Positions 22,564-31,130 of a stretch of 44,560 nt of DNA are shown here, piece after piece. This DNA comes from a virus: the IMG/VR virus record IMGVR_UViG_3300026512_000698, positions 1 to 44,560 of that record. One strand, given 5' to 3'. The notes below the pieces were generated by a model. That model was not told the origin of the DNA. It did not search any database and was given only the letters and a program-made list of their open reading frames with translations. Every line of letters begins with the position of its first letter. Position 1 is the stretch's first letter. The translations under genes and the position numbers were made by a program.

Positions 22564-23905
22564 TATAGAAAATATCAGAGTATTAGTTCTTGCGTCATTA
22601 TTGACTGTTAATGAATTTGGAGCAATTGACTTAAATATAGTTATGTCAAGTGGGATAAATAAAGAGTTCTTTGAAGATGAATCTCAAAGGGTTATGTTTG
22701 AAGTGATTAGCGTTTGCTATGAGGGAAATATTACTTATGATGATGGTATTATCATGAACTATATGAAAAAAGCAGGGATATCAAATCCTGAAAATATAGT
22801 ACTTAATATTATGGCTCAAAAACAAGTACCTCAAAATACACTCTTAGAATATATAGCATTTTTAAAAGAGTCCTACCATAAAAAAATGCTTCATGTGTTA
22901 AATTCAGAAATAGCAAATATGCTTCAAGATGAAAATCTAAGTGCTGATGCAATTACTCAAACTATGCAAAATACAATAGATGGTTATGCCAGTTTAACTA
23001 AAGGTAATTCTACTAAAAGATTAAGTGAAGTTAGAAAACTAAGAAAACTACAGCCCCCAGCTCAAAGGATTAGAACATACATACCTTTTATTGACACGGT
23101 TCTTACTGATAAGCATGGAGGTAAGGGTATTAGAAATGAGGGTTTATTTTTCATAAGTGGTAAAAAACAAAGTGGTAAAACTTTTGTTCTCACAAGACTT
23201 ATAGAGAATGTGTCGAGAGAGCATCCTGTAATGTTTGGAAGTATGGAATTTGGACAAGATTTATATGATGAAAATATAGAACAACAACAAGAAGATAAAC
23301 ATTTTGAGGGAAACATAGAAAATATATTTACCTTTGATGATATTTATGATGTTAATGCCATTATGGCTGAGATAAGACTTCAACATAAGCTTTATGGAAT
23401 TAAGTTAGTTGCTCTTGATAGTATGATGAGAATGACAAATAATAATCCTGACCTTAAAACAGATGAACGAAGAATATCTGAGATGTTTTCAAAACTTGGA
23501 AAACTTTCAAAAGAGTTAAAGATCCCAATTATTGTAGTAGTACAGTCATCTAAAGAGGATTTAAAATCGAGCATAATTAGTGTTAAGGGGAGTATGAACG
23601 CAGACCATGAGGCTTATGTATGGTTTCATCTTTCAAAAACAAAACCTAAAGAACCTGATGATGAGATGAGAAATGTTGTATGGAATAAAAATAAAGATAC
23701 TCATAAGCACCCTATTCAAACTTTAATGTTTGTTCCACAAACAAGTGATTTTTATAGAGTTGAATTAGATGAACATGGTAATGCTGGTAAAGCCCTTGAT
23801 AAATTTAGAAAACCACCTGTAAAAGTAGTTGAAACAACTTATGAAACTATACCTAGTAATCAAGACCAAGGCACTCAAGATACTTTTGATATGCCCCAAT
23901 TTTAG
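22556..23905 (+). CDS. DnaB-like replicative helicase
   Basis: 449 residues. An N-terminal DnaB-type helical domain (about 1-120) is followed by a RecA-like ATPase: Walker A ISGKKQSGKTF (about 200-210), a Glu-containing strand GSMEFGQ, and Walker B LVALDSMMRM (about 284-293). SSKEDLKSSIISVKGS resembles the DnaB motif that follows the sensor. It should unwind DNA at the fork, in partnership with the primase at 11976. A low-complexity tail is rich in Thr, Gln and Pro. Confidence 0.85.
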   Translation: MNNIENIRVLVLASLLTVNEFGAIDLNIVMSSGINKEFFEDESQRVMFEVISVCYEGNITYDDGIIMNYMKKAGISNPENIVLNIMAQKQVPQNTLLEYIAFLKESYHKKMLHVLNSEIANMLQDENLSADAITQTMQNTIDGYASLTKGNSTKRLSEVRKLRKLQPPAQRIRTYIPFIDTVLTDKHGGKGIRNEGLFFISGKKQSGKTFVLTRLIENVSREHPVMFGSMEFGQDLYDENIEQQQEDKHFEGNIENIFTFDDIYDVNAIMAEIRLQHKLYGIKLVALDSMMRMTNNNPDLKTDERRISEMFSKLGKLSKELKIPIIVVVQSSKEDLKSSIISVKGSMNADHEAYVWFHLSKTKPKEPDDEMRNVVWNKNKDTHKHPIQTLMFVPQTSDFYRVELDEHGNAGKALDKFRKPPVKVVETTYETIPSNQDQGTQDTFDMPQF

Positions 23906-23910
23906 GAGAT

Positions 23911-23982
23911 ATGATGAAAGCAAGTGAAAAAAGAAAACTTAGAAAAAAAAGAAAAGCTAGACTAGAAAAAGGAGAAAAGTAA
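23911..23982 (+). CDS. Very basic 23-residue peptide
   Basis: ORF MMKASEKRKLRKKRKARLEKGEK with an AGGAGA ribosome site 6 nt upstream, filling the gap between helicase and the next gene. More than half its residues are Lys or Arg. It ends one base before the next ATG and contains that gene's ribosome site (AAGGAGAA), so it may act as a translated leader. Real but function unknown. Confidence 0.5.
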   Translation: MMKASEKRKLRKKRKARLEKGEK

Positions 23983-23983
23983 G

Positions 23984-24847
23984 ATGAAAATTAAAAAGAT
24001 AAATGCACATACAGTTAAACTAGATGGACAAGAGTTATCACTAAATGATAGTGAGAAAATAGTTAAAAAAGCTGGTACTGACTACTATATCCATAAAAAT
24101 AAAAAACAAGATGAGTTTATTATTTCAGAAAATAAAAAACTTAAAATGTATAAACTAGTTGGTGGTTTTCACTATGGTCTTATTCCTGAAGAGTTTACAA
24201 CTATAAACAATATTAGCAAAAAATCCTCTAAAAAAATAGCTGGTATAAATCACTACTCTATCTGGAGTAAAAAACATAGACCACTATGTGAACCAGAAGG
24301 GATGGTATTTATTCCTAAACTAAAGATTTGGATAGATATATATCTGCTAAATGCAGACCATAAAGTAAATGGCTCATCAAAAGCTAATGCGATTATAGCT
24401 AGTGGAGATAATTACAATGGTAGAAAAATACCAGTAGATGAAGAAGACTTAAAAGGTAATGTTGTAGATGCCATTGCTTCACATCATAATAAAAGACTAC
24501 TGACTCAAAAAGAGTTTAGAAAAGCTATGTATGGTGTAAAAGAAGGTTTGAGTGCTGAGGACTTAGATGATGGAACAACTAAACATATAAAAGACTTTGT
24601 ATCAAGATACGGGATAGAACAAGCAACTGGTGTTCAATGGATATGGAGTAAAGATTTATATAATTCTAGTGATAAGTTAAGGGTGCTTTTGGGTGGCGCT
24701 CGTGGCAGTGGCGTGCACGCAGGTTCTCGTGCCTCGGATTGGAGCTACTATGTTTGGAACTCGTACTGGGACATTGGTGTGCGTCTGTCATGTGACATGA
24801 AACTTAAAAATGAAGCGAAAGCGAATTTAAAGACAAAGGATAAATAA
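23984..24847 (+). CDS. DGR variable protein 1 (C-type-lectin-like domain)
   Basis: 287 residues, homologous through most of its length to the last 300 residues of the fibre at 27556 (shared AGTDYY, GGFHYGL, YGIEQATGVQWIW). The variable segment (about residues 233-270: LLGGARGSGVHAGSRASDW ... WDIGVRLSCD) is the end of a CLec/formylglycine-enzyme-like fold used by DGR target proteins. It has no fibre stalk. It lies between helicase and SSB-like genes, about 5 kb from the retroelement, and joins the next gene by TAATG. Likely a displayed binding protein; the partner is unknown. Confidence 0.85.
   Translation: MKIKKINAHTVKLDGQELSLNDSEKIVKKAGTDYYIHKNKKQDEFIISENKKLKMYKLVGGFHYGLIPEEFTTINNISKKSSKKIAGINHYSIWSKKHRPLCEPEGMVFIPKLKIWIDIYLLNADHKVNGSSKANAIIASGDNYNGRKIPVDEEDLKGNVVDAIASHHNKRLLTQKEFRKAMYGVKEGLSAEDLDDGTTKHIKDFVSRYGIEQATGVQWIWSKDLYNSSDKLRVLLGGARGSGVHAGSRASDWSYYVWNSYWDIGVRLSCDMKLKNEAKANLKTKDK
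24682..24794 (+). repeat. DGR variable repeat 1 (VR1)
   Basis: 113 bp aligned without gaps to the template repeat (29834-29946). Ten differences are at template adenines (A to T, G or C). One, near the 3' end (TCG to TCA), is not. Eight of the nine template Asn codons have changed (to Ala, Ser, His, Asp, Ser, Tyr, Tyr, Asp). Confidence 0.95.
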
Positions 24848-25407
24848 TGGCAAACATAGGAATAGTTTATAGAGATAGTTATAAAAAAGAGGGTAAAGAT
24901 ATACCTATAATCATGTTAGATATTCGTACTATTAGTATTAGAAAAAAGTTTACTATCAGTGTAAATAAAAATAAATATCCTGATGGTGTAGTTAATGATA
25001 ATATAGTACAGGGTAAAGAAGACTATCCTGATTATCATATTTGGTGCAATATGGCAAATCGTGGAGAGACTGGAAGAAGTGAAATAGTTGGAAGTATTAA
25101 AGATGCTGTTGCTGAGGGTAGCGGACTCAAATATAAAAGATGTAAAATATTTGACCCTTTTATCTCTGAAAAAAACATATATTTTACTTTATTTAGTGTT
25201 GATGAAGATAAAAAAAGAGATGCTTCTCATGTTTATAATGTTGTGGCTCAACCATATCAAAAACCACAAAGTGAGTATAACAATACTCAAAATGAACAAA
25301 CAGCACAGCCTAGCTATGATGGACAAAATATTCCAACTACATACGAAACAGTAGATAAAAACAGTGTACCAAGTATAGATGTTGATGAAGATGAGATTCC
25401 ATTTTAG
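24847..25407 (+). CDS. SSB-like single-stranded DNA-binding protein
   Basis: 186 residues. The N-terminal part could form an OB fold but is divergent. A Gln/Asn/Pro-rich linker (about 135-170) leads to the tip DEDEIPF, which is the classic acidic SSB C-terminus that recruits replication proteins. It would protect single strands during phage replication. It is coupled by TAATG to the variable protein gene upstream. Confidence 0.75.
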   Translation: MANIGIVYRDSYKKEGKDIPIIMLDIRTISIRKKFTISVNKNKYPDGVVNDNIVQGKEDYPDYHIWCNMANRGETGRSEIVGSIKDAVAEGSGLKYKRCKIFDPFISEKNIYFTLFSVDEDKKRDASHVYNVVAQPYQKPQSEYNNTQNEQTAQPSYDGQNIPTTYETVDKNSVPSIDVDEDEIPF

Positions 25408-25417
25408 GTTTTAACAA

Positions 25418-26971
25418 ATGAATGAAATACAAAAAGCTTTAGCTGCTAAAAAAGCAGAACCTATACGACATGCTTTATGTCGTAAGGATTTACTTCATTA
25501 TGGTCGTTATATATTTGAAAAAGAATATGAAACTCCACTTCTTGAAGCATGGTATCACGAGCTACTATGTAATGCATTGATGAAAGTAGCTCACGGAGAA
25601 GTCACTAGACTTATTATAAACATACCACCAGCCTATGGAAAAACAGAGTTTGCAGTAAGACTTTTTGTGTCTTGGTATCTTGGTAATTTTCCAAAAAAAA
25701 GAGTTATTTATACATCATATAGTGATGACTTAGCTACTAAAACACCTGCCGAAGTTAAAGAACTTATCGTATCTCCATCTTATAAAAAAGTATTTAATAA
25801 TATTAGTCTAGGTAGAAAAACAGCAGATAAAGAGTGGTATTTAGAGTCTAAGGGTGGTATGTTTTCTACTACTGTTGGTGGAGGTATTACAGGTTTTCAC
25901 GGGAATATAGTGATAATAGATGATCCAATGAAAGCGATAGAGAAAAACTCTAAAGCTACAAGAGACTTAGTTACTAATTTTTATAAAGGTTCTATTACTT
26001 CAAGACTTAGAAAAGATGACCCTAACTCTGCCATAATAGTTATTATGCAAAGGCTACATGAAGATGACTTAGTTGGGTATCTACTTGAAGAGGAGCAAGA
26101 TATATGGACTCATATAAATCTAACAGGGATAAACCCTAAAGAAACTATATATGATTTTTTTGATTATTACTACAAGCGTGAAGCGTATGAGCCTTTGAAC
26201 CCTCACTTTGAAACAGTGCAAAAGCTGGAACAACAAAAAAAAGTAATGAAAGAAGATTGGTATTCTCAATATATGCAAGACCCTAGAACTATTGAGACTG
26301 GGTATGTAAGTGATAGTGATTTTGTTAGTATAGCTTCGTGGGAACTTAGTGAGGATAATAAATGTATCAGCATTGACCCTGCTCAATCAACAAAACAAAC
26401 AAGTGATAATAGAGCCATATCTTTAGTTGGAGTAGCACTTTCCCCCGAGAAAATAGAGCTATTTAATGTTTACGGAACATGGTTTGGAAAATGGGGTAAT
26501 GAAGAATTTATAGAACAAATCATACAAGTAATGATTGAAAATAGTGGTGTACCTGTATTTATGGAAAGCAGTGGTGGTGGTATTATTACAGAACAATATC
26601 TCAAAAAAGAGATACAAAAAGTAAATTACAAACTTAAAACTGAGGGTAAATCTATCCTTACCAATAGAGTTACCTTATTTAATCCAAAAACAAAAATAAG
26701 TAAAAATCAAAAAATTGACCAAAGTATTACATGTCTGCAAAATCATCAAATTCGCTTTGTTGTTGGGGGTCATGGTCAAGAACAAGTAAAAAAAGAGTAT
26801 CTAGGGTTTCATCCAGAAAAAGATTCTAAAGAAGATGACTGTATGGAAACTATTGCTAATGTAGTTGTAAATAATTTTGTATCTCCAAAAACTAAACCCA
26901 AAGATAAAACTATCAACAATCCAAGCGTTATGAGAAATTTTACTCAAAGAAGAATTGGTTGGAGAATTTAA
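25418..26971 (+). CDS. terL: Terminase large subunit
   Basis: 517 residues. ATPase domain: Walker A NIPPAYGKTEF (about 68-78), Walker B IVIIDDPMK (about 164-172), coupling motif after SAIIVIMQRLHEDDL. The RNase H-like nuclease domain starts at ISIDPAQST with Asp near 320. It cuts and pumps DNA into the prohead. No adjacent small subunit is recognised; the expected slot upstream holds SSB-like and DGR target genes. The 31-bp late-promoter element begins at its stop codon. Confidence 0.93.
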   Translation: MNEIQKALAAKKAEPIRHALCRKDLLHYGRYIFEKEYETPLLEAWYHELLCNALMKVAHGEVTRLIINIPPAYGKTEFAVRLFVSWYLGNFPKKRVIYTSYSDDLATKTPAEVKELIVSPSYKKVFNNISLGRKTADKEWYLESKGGMFSTTVGGGITGFHGNIVIIDDPMKAIEKNSKATRDLVTNFYKGSITSRLRKDDPNSAIIVIMQRLHEDDLVGYLLEEEQDIWTHINLTGINPKETIYDFFDYYYKREAYEPLNPHFETVQKLEQQKKVMKEDWYSQYMQDPRTIETGYVSDSDFVSIASWELSEDNKCISIDPAQSTKQTSDNRAISLVGVALSPEKIELFNVYGTWFGKWGNEEFIEQIIQVMIENSGVPVFMESSGGGIITEQYLKKEIQKVNYKLKTEGKSILTNRVTLFNPKTKISKNQKIDQSITCLQNHQIRFVVGGHGQEQVKKEYLGFHPEKDSKEDDCMETIANVVVNNFVSPKTKPKDKTINNPSVMRNFTQRRIGWRI

Positions 26972-27018
26972 AACTACCAAATAGACATACCACTTAACAC
27001 TTTTTAAAAAGCTAAAAT
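26968..27018 (+). promoter_or_regulatory. Structural-operon promoter 1 with 15-bp box
   Basis: A 31-bp sequence (26968-26998) is identical to 35243-35273. It ends in GACATACCACTTAAC (26984-26998); exactly 14 nt later comes the -10 hexamer TAAAAT (27013-27018). The box replaces the normal -35. It drives the 27047 gene and the DGR/fibre unit. Confidence 0.7.
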
Positions 27019-27046
27019 TGTTTTCATAATCAAATCAAGGAATTTT

Positions 27047-27553
27047 ATGAGAACTGTATCTATTGACATCTCTAAACTAAGACTAAATGTTGGGGATAAA
27101 ATAACGATACAGTTGATAAACAGTATCGGTGACTTAGCTACAACTATTGATGGATATTCACTTGATGAAGAAATAACTTTAGATAGTGTTTTTTCAAAAG
27201 AGTTGATGCCAACTCAAGATATAGATTTTATATCAACCTATAAGTTGATATTTCCAAATGCTTCATACATAAACTTCATTGTACCAAGTACGAACACTAC
27301 TGCTCATGACTTATTATCTCTATTTAAAATGCCATGTACTGATGGGGTTATTAATAAAGACAACTCTCTAAGCAATAGTTTTATAGCAAAGTTGGATTTA
27401 TACTTAATAGGTGAAAGTCCAAATTTTAATGCTAATGAATTAAATATAGTAAAGCTATATGAATATTTTGCAGATGAAATTATATCTGATACCACCAAAA
27501 CAATAGACATCATGGAAGTGATGGATAAATACTTAACAACAATAGGAGTTTAA
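27047..27553 (+). CDS. Putative virion protein upstream of the fibre
   Basis: 168 residues. The first 80 residues are beta-rich (TVSIDISKLRLNVGDKITIQL), the rest helical. It begins the DGR/fibre transcription unit and ends 2 nt before the fibre gene. It could be a fibre-attachment or baseplate-like protein. Not recognised. Confidence 0.6.
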   Translation: MRTVSIDISKLRLNVGDKITIQLINSIGDLATTIDGYSLDEEITLDSVFSKELMPTQDIDFISTYKLIFPNASYINFIVPSTNTTAHDLLSLFKMPCTDGVINKDNSLSNSFIAKLDLYLIGESPNFNANELNIVKLYEYFADEIISDTTKTIDIMEVMDKYLTTIGV

Positions 27554-27555
27554 CA

Positions 27556-29454
27556 ATGGGTTTTATACAAAATATGAATGAGCTTTATCTATCTTTAGAT
27601 AAATTACTTTTGCTTCACGATAGTCTTGGAACTATTTCTTTAACTGATAAACAACTTGCAGATATAGCAAATATTCAGAACAATATAGATGTAGTCACTT
27701 CGGTAAATGATAATAATGCAGATATAACTGTTGTTGCTCAAAATCTTGCTGATATTATAAATGCTAGTAAAATAATAAACATGACTGTCTCTACTGGTGC
27801 TACTGGAACTTCAGTTTCATGGGATGCAAATACTTCTGTTTTGACTGTTCCTATTGGCGCTACTGGTGCAACTGGAAATAGTGGTCAAGATGGCAACGAT
27901 GGTATAAATGGCTTAGATGTAGACCATGTTTCTAAAACAGACGGAACAGGAGAAAGTGGTACTACTGACACATACACTTTATGGCAAGACTCAGATGAAA
28001 CTGTATCACTTGGGACTTTTGAAGTTTACAATGGTGCTGATGGTGACGGTGCTGGTGACATGTCGAAAGACACATACGATACTAGTGATAGTGGAGTAGT
28101 TGATAACTCTGAAAAAGTAAATGGACTTACTGTAGAAACTGCTGTGCCAGAAAATGCAGTTTTTACAGATACAGTTACTTCTCTAGTTGATGCTCTTGAC
28201 TCAAGTTCAACATCAGAAGCATTAACTGCCAATCAAGGATTAGTTCTAAAAGGATTGATCGATAACCTAAATAGTTTAATAGCAAGTGATGATACAACTC
28301 TTGATGATTTACAAGAGATAGTTGATTTTATAAAAATAAATAAAGATACTTTAGATTCTTTAGCAATTGCTAGTATATCTGGTTTATCTGATGCCCTTGA
28401 TGCCAAGATGGATGCAGATGCAGTATCATCATCTGTTGATTTTAAAAAACCTAATACTAATGTTCTTTTTACAAAAACAAACCCAGCTGATTTCACTATA
28501 GCAGTAGGTTTTAAAGTTACAGTTGGAACTACTGCCGTAGAGATAACAGAAGAACAAACACTAAGTTTAGATGACAATCTTGATACAGGGACAAAAGAGG
28601 CTGGTACTGACTACTATGTTTATGCAAAAGCAGATAGTACATTTTATATTAGTGCTGATAAAACTATAACAGCTGATAGACTTATTGGTGGTTTTCATTA
28701 TGGTTTAACCGCTGAAGATGAAGCAAAAACTGGAAATAAAACAGATAATGATATGGTCGCTATTCGTGGTATTAACAAATATTCATTTTGGGATTTGAAG
28801 TTTAAGGCTATTGCTGGAAATGATGGAATGGCATTAGTTGGCACTAAGTGGTATGACATATATTTAACAAATAGTGAGCATATCACAAAGGGTACTTCAA
28901 AAGCTGGATTACTTATATCTGGTGGTACTACAGATAACGGTCGTGGAGTTCCAAAAATACCATTAGCTTATGGTGGTGATGGAGATGTTGATTATGGAAA
29001 GCTGACTTGGTTTCAAGTTTGTGAGATTGCTAAATCACACGGTAAAGAACTTATAGACTATGCAGAATTTCCAACTATTGCCTATGGTGTTGATGAGGGC
29101 AAATCATCTGATACTGATGACTATGAAACAACTGCTGGAAAAATTGAACACTACTCTCATCTTACTTCAAAATTTGGTATTGAGCAAGCTACTGGGGTTC
29201 AGTGGATTTGGGGTAAAGATGTTGGCGGTAACAGAGATGAAGATAGTACATCATGGGGATGGAGAGACAAAGCAGATTCAAGAGGTCAAATATATGCACT
29301 TCATGATAATCACATTACGGCGGTGCTGTTGGGTGGCCATCGTGGCAATGGCGTGCACGCAGGTTCTCGTGCCTCGGTTTGGAACTACTATGTTTGGAAC
29401 TCGAACTGGCTCATTGGTGTGCGTCTGTCGTGTGCCCACATGGAACTTGTGTAG
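27556..29454 (+). CDS. DGR variable protein 2: collagen-containing fibre
   Basis: 632 residues. Order: helical N-terminal segment for virion attachment (1-80), collagen-like G-x-y stretch (GATGATGNSGQDGNDGING, about 101-119), a Ser/Thr/Asp-rich shaft with a helical segment (about 205-285), then from about 345 the domain shared with variable protein 1, ending in the variable CLec segment (587-626). The architecture is that of a receptor-binding fibre whose tip is diversified. The avd gene follows in the same transcript. Confidence 0.9.
   Translation: MGFIQNMNELYLSLDKLLLLHDSLGTISLTDKQLADIANIQNNIDVVTSVNDNNADITVVAQNLADIINASKIINMTVSTGATGTSVSWDANTSVLTVPIGATGATGNSGQDGNDGINGLDVDHVSKTDGTGESGTTDTYTLWQDSDETVSLGTFEVYNGADGDGAGDMSKDTYDTSDSGVVDNSEKVNGLTVETAVPENAVFTDTVTSLVDALDSSSTSEALTANQGLVLKGLIDNLNSLIASDDTTLDDLQEIVDFIKINKDTLDSLAIASISGLSDALDAKMDADAVSSSVDFKKPNTNVLFTKTNPADFTIAVGFKVTVGTTAVEITEEQTLSLDDNLDTGTKEAGTDYYVYAKADSTFYISADKTITADRLIGGFHYGLTAEDEAKTGNKTDNDMVAIRGINKYSFWDLKFKAIAGNDGMALVGTKWYDIYLTNSEHITKGTSKAGLLISGGTTDNGRGVPKIPLAYGGDGDVDYGKLTWFQVCEIAKSHGKELIDYAEFPTIAYGVDEGKSSDTDDYETTAGKIEHYSHLTSKFGIEQATGVQWIWGKDVGGNRDEDSTSWGWRDKADSRGQIYALHDNHITAVLLGGHRGNGVHAGSRASVWNYYVWNSNWLIGVRLSCAHMELV
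29314..29434 (+). repeat. DGR variable repeat 2 (VR2)
   Basis: 121 bp aligned without gaps to the template 29826-29946. Nine differences, all at template adenines, including two silent third positions. Five of nine template Asn codons have changed (to His, His, Val, Tyr, Leu). The 3' end (GTGCGTCTGTCGTGTG) is identical to the template. Confidence 0.96.
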
Positions 29455-29472
29455 AGTGAGCGGAAGCGAACG

Positions 29473-29808
29473 ATGAATGATTCTAAGAATTTGATTATTA
29501 TTGAAAAGTATGAAAGCTTTTTAAATTACATCTACCCTCATTTACAACATATACCGAGGAAACATGGAATTTTAAAAGAAAGAATTATTTTAATAGTTTT
29601 TGAACAAACAGAATTATTTTACAAAGCTATAAAATCTAACCAAAAAAGTAAACTATATGAAGCAGATGCAAATTTAGCAAGTATTAGATACTACCTTAGA
29701 TTTTTAGCTGATGAAAAAAGAAAACTTATAAGTCAAAAGCAACACAATACTGCTGGTGTAAAACTAGCAGAAGTTGGTAAGATTTTAAATAGTTGGATAA
29801 AAAAATGA
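29473..29808 (+). CDS. avd: Avd, DGR accessory variability determinant
   Basis: 111 residues, all helical, with the sequence character of Avd four-helix bundles: IIEKYESFLNYIYPHL, IPRKHGILKERIILIVFEQT, a basic helix and RYYLRFLADEKRKLI, ending GVKLAEVGKILNSWI. Avd forms a positively charged pentameric barrel that binds the reverse transcriptase and template RNA. It sits between VR2 and the template repeat, the standard place. Confidence 0.88.
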   Translation: MNDSKNLIIIEKYESFLNYIYPHLQHIPRKHGILKERIILIVFEQTELFYKAIKSNQKSKLYEADANLASIRYYLRFLADEKRKLISQKQHNTAGVKLAEVGKILNSWIKK

Positions 29809-29825
29809 GTTTATGGGCGAGTAAG

Positions 29826-29946
29826 ATTACAGCGGTGCTATTGGGTGGCAATCGTGGCAATGGCGTGAACGCAGGTTCTCGTGCCTCGAATTGGAACAAC
29901 TATGTTTGGAACTCGAACTGGAACATTGGTGTGCGTCTGTCGTGTG
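29826..29946 (+). repeat. DGR template repeat (TR)
   Basis: This 121-bp segment is the adenine-rich donor for VR1 and VR2. It has nine AAC or AAT codons in the reading frame of the target proteins, set where the binding surface varies. It lies 17 nt after avd and about 170 nt before the likely start of the reverse transcriptase. Its 3' flank (after GTGTG) differs from the flanks of both variable repeats, which marks it as donor rather than acceptor. Confidence 0.96.
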
Positions 29947-30113
29947 AGTATAAGATATGGATATTGCTCTCATATATAGTTACGGCTTATATGGAGCGAC
30001 CTTATAAAATATGGTCAGCTTACTTGTCCAGCGAAAGCAAATACATTGAGAGGTCTGTAAAAGTTGGAGTAGCTTTAATAGTGAAAGAACAAGACAGCAT
30101 TAAAAGGTATATA

Positions 30114-31130
30114 GTGGGTAAAAAATACAAGATATTATTTGAAAAGATAATTGATATAGATAACTTAAGATTAGCATATAAAAAAGCTTTAAAAGGTGGC
30201 AATAGATATACAACTAGTCATCTAAAGTTTAAAGAGAACTTAGAGGCAAATTTATCTCTACTACAGGCACAGCTTGAGAGTGGAGTATATAGACATGGAA
30301 ACTATCATACATTTCTTGTATATGAGCCTAAAGAGAGATTAATTGCATCACTTCCATTTAGAGATAGAGTAGCACAACATGCTATCAACAATATTGTTGA
30401 GCCTATTTTTGAGAGCATGTTTTACTCAACATCTTATGCTTGTAGAAGCAATAAAGGCACACATAAAGGTGTTAAAGCCGTTCAAGCTAAGATAAGAAAA
30501 TTAGATAATGATGGAAGTGTGTATTATCTAAAGATGGACTTTAGTAAGTATTTTCATTCTATAAATACGGATATATTATTTAGAGAAATATCTAAAAAAA
30601 TTAGTGATGTAAAAGTGCTTAATCTTCTTAAAGGGTTTGTTAGTATTGACTCTAAGGGTATCCCTATTGGAAACTTACTTAGTCAATTATTTGCAAATAT
30701 ATATGGACATATCTTTGATAGATTTGTTAAAACAAAACTAAAAGCTAGATACTACTTTAGATATATGGACGACACGGTTATCTTAAGTAACTGTAAAAAA
30801 GAACTTGTTTTGTATCAACAGAAACTATACTTATTTATAAAGTTATTTATGAAATTAAAGTTTAGTAAGTGGTATATAAATGCAATATCTAAACCTTTAA
30901 ACTTTTTAGGTTATAGGATTTCACAAAATTATAAACTCATAAGAAAAGATAGTGTTGTTCGTGCAAAGCGAAAGATAAAAAGATATAAAAAAATAGATGA
31001 TGTACTAAGTTTAAAGCTATTTCTAGCTTCATGGCGTGGACACTTACGAAGTGCCGATAGTTGGAACTTAGTTAAATTTATAAACAAAGAGGAGCAATTA
31101 TGCAAGATGAAATTAGCGTTAAGCCGTTAG
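30114..31130 (+). CDS. DGR reverse transcriptase
   Basis: 338 residues from the GTG at 30114, which has an AAAGG ribosome site 7 nt upstream and gives the usual DGR-RT N-terminus (KKYKILFEKIIDIDNLRLAY). The frame is open back to 29793, straight through the template repeat; an ATG at 29991 is another option. Motifs: catalytic Asp142 in LKMDFSKYF, DGR-type IGNLLSQ (185-191), YMDD (217-220), GYRIS thumb-side motif. It copies template RNA, misincorporating at adenines, and the cDNA replaces VR1 or VR2. Confidence 0.95.
   Translation: MGKKYKILFEKIIDIDNLRLAYKKALKGGNRYTTSHLKFKENLEANLSLLQAQLESGVYRHGNYHTFLVYEPKERLIASLPFRDRVAQHAINNIVEPIFESMFYSTSYACRSNKGTHKGVKAVQAKIRKLDNDGSVYYLKMDFSKYFHSINTDILFREISKKISDVKVLNLLKGFVSIDSKGIPIGNLLSQLFANIYGHIFDRFVKTKLKARYYFRYMDDTVILSNCKKELVLYQQKLYLFIKLFMKLKFSKWYINAISKPLNFLGYRISQNYKLIRKDSVVRAKRKIKRYKKIDDVLSLKLFLASWRGHLRSADSWNLVKFINKEEQLCKMKLALSR

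Noticed and set aside
24795-24830. GNRA-type hairpin after the variable repeats, as in BPP-1
   Set aside because: The GCGAAAGC-type words form only about two base pairs; no long GC-rich stem is visible, so only the shared flank is reported.
29060-29476. 138-codon frame inside the fibre gene
   Set aside because: It overlaps the variable domain in another frame and has no ribosome site; the fibre frame is supported by homology to the other DGR target.
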